A stretch of DNA of 64,000 nt from Taxillus chinensis (lineage: Eukaryota > Streptophyta > Magnoliopsida > Santalales > Loranthaceae). Location of the stretch: positions 15,078,309-15,142,308 of the forward strand of contig CM042086.1 in NCBI GenBank assembly GCA_023512835.1, in the 5' to 3' direction. The notes under the pieces are model-generated. The model made no database searches. It saw nothing but the letters and a program-made list of their open reading frames with translations, and was not told the DNA's origin. Positions 62,645 to 64,000 of this stretch are shown piece by piece (the stretch's first letter is position 1; each line of letters opens with the position of its first letter). The position numbers and the translations under genes were made by a program.

Positions 62645-63710
62645 CTACCTAAACTTTGGCCGCTTGGGGAAGCTGCTGCTTGTGGTATTAGACACTATAC
62701 CTTTTCCAAAAGCTGCCTTCTTCTTTCTCCTATTCCTCTCTTCCTCACTGTCTGATTCGGCCTCCTTCTCCCTATCTGCATTCTTAGCTTCCCTCTCCAG
62801 CTCCTCCCATGTCTTCACTTTGTCTTCATCATACACTTCCTCTGAGTCCTCTGAGTTTTCAGACTCAAACCAATGATTCACTGTCTGATTCATCATCTTC
62901 AGATTCAGACTCAGACTAAACGTCCGAAGGCTCATAGCCCTGGTCTGATTACTCTGCATTTTCAGAATCCAAATCAGAAGCATCCATATTCAAAAACTCC
63001 CATCCTTCTCCATCTATGAAACTGCGGGGATCATCAGTAATTGTTTTCAGAAACTGCGGGGTTCAACCTGCTCTCATGATGTATTGATGCCTGTAGTGTC
63101 AAGCCACTCCTTGATGCCATCGAGGGACGTGGCAGGGATAGAATAAATTCGGAAGACATCCCGCTTGAAGTCCTTGAACACAATGGTCAAATCAAAGTTC
63201 TTCTGTCCCAGCCCAACTCTCTAGATTCACAATCTCAATTTCGCTCAGGGTAATTACAAGGAAAGGGACGCTCCACCAGCTCAACTAGACAGCTTGATGC
63301 TGGGACAATGAGAGCTGTCTGGAAACTGACCTGACTGTAGCAACATGGAAAGGCACCTTGCTCCGATGAATAGGAAGAAGAATGGGCCTCAATTTTCGTT
63401 GTCAATTCAGGAGAATCCCTCTCAACTACAGATACAGCAGCCAGATAGACAGCACTGACCATGTTCCCAGGCTTCAATGCACTAATTACTGCTTCATGAG
63501 CCTTCAATAGAAGTAAGCCTTGAGCTGCGTTGGAGTAGCATCTCGCACCTGGAACGATTGGTGCAGTAGCTGTTACACCTCGACCCAATTGCACATAATA
63601 TAATGCTGGGAGAATCGAGTAAAGGTATACTCATTGTTGCTCTGAAGCACCAGGCGTCCAGGCCTTAAAGCCCGGATGTCAACATTTTCATCCGAACTTT
63701 GGAATGGCCT
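62645..63710 (-). pseudogene. SPT16: SPT16 (FACT subunit) pseudogene with internal deletion
   Basis: SPT16 is the large subunit of the histone chaperone FACT and is normally over 1000 residues. Here only about 1 kb remains. Reading leftward, the right part matches the peptidase-like N-terminal domain (SPSIILCAIGSRCNSYC, then LLKAHEAVISALKPGN and SVVERDSPEL). It then jumps directly to the C-terminal region (ALIVPASSCLVELVERPF, ITLSEIEIVNLE, FKDFKRDVFRI, SLDGIKEWLDTT) and ends with the acidic tail and TWEELEREAKNADREKEAES, FPKRPKFR, stop at 62645. Several frameshifts and stops break it, for example after VNLE and after WLDTTG. Roughly the middle half of the protein is missing. It cannot make a FACT subunit. 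Assignment rests on family motifs I recognise. Confidence 0.88.
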
Positions 63711-64000
63711 TCGATGTCATCATTATATTAACAATAGCTTTTCAATAATTTTTTTAAATTTTACATACAAATTACTTTAAATCATTATAATATGACTTTT
63801 AATTTTTTTTATTTTTCTATATAAATATATATATAACAATAGATTTTTTAAATCATTCTTTATATTATTAAAATAATATTTTATATTATTATTTTTATTT
63901 AATAATAATTTTTTTATACAACAAAGTAAATATTATGAAAAAATATAGGGAGAATTTTTTTTTATAATTTAATAATTATAGAAAGTAAATAATATTTTTT
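63711..64000. other. AT-rich end of the window
   Basis: Very AT-rich sequence with T and A runs. Nothing identifiable. Confidence 0.6.

Overview
This window is nuclear DNA of a flowering plant, most likely a eudicot. The evidence is the set of plant-type gene families, genes split by many GT-AG introns (several in 5' leaders), AT-rich spacers, many CT/GA and TA microsatellites, and retroelements primed by initiator-Met tRNA. No prokaryotic operon, CRISPR array, rRNA gene or intact tRNA gene was seen. I cannot name the species.

Layout. 1-942: last two exons of an unrecognised plus-strand gene. 1503-8140 (minus): a nine-exon Zn/Cd-type heavy-metal P1B-ATPase (HMA2/HMA4-like, 1051 aa) with a long Cys/His-rich tail. 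8141-20280: about 12 kb without a convincing gene, holding a GC-rich island, a 132-bp tandem repeat and an abnormal block of homopolymers. 21468-26900 (plus): a DUF630/DUF632 protein (NRG2/REL2-like, 770 aa). 28765-29966: a 1.2-kb LTR miniature (TRIM-like) with both LTRs, primer-binding site and a short target duplication. 31470-38466 (plus): an O-fucosyltransferase-family protein (662 aa). 41647-46263 (plus): a GT14 (core-2/I-branching type) glycosyltransferase (387 aa). 49777-50661 (plus): the splicing factor ISY1 (294 aa, CDS in one exon). 55452-59712 (minus): a HERP-like two-pass membrane protein (265 aa) with a SINE in an intron. 62645-63710 (minus): a broken, internally deleted SPT16 (FACT subunit) pseudogene. 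The rest is AT-rich spacer.

The exon models were assembled by hand. In each of the five multi-exon genes, codon phase closes across every junction to the stop codon, which is strong internal support. The genes do not form an obvious pathway: they cover metal export, nitrate/leaf-development-type signalling, Golgi or ER glycosylation (two type II glycosyltransferases), splicing, and an ER-stress-type membrane protein.

No clearly new system was found. The observations most worth a second look are: a chain of three abutting upstream ORFs directly before the GT14 start; upstream ORFs running into the NRG2-like start; the 36-residue Cys/His repeat in the ATPase tail; the TRIM-like element; the SINE with near-perfect target duplications; the deleted SPT16 copy; and the homopolymer block, which may be an assembly fault.
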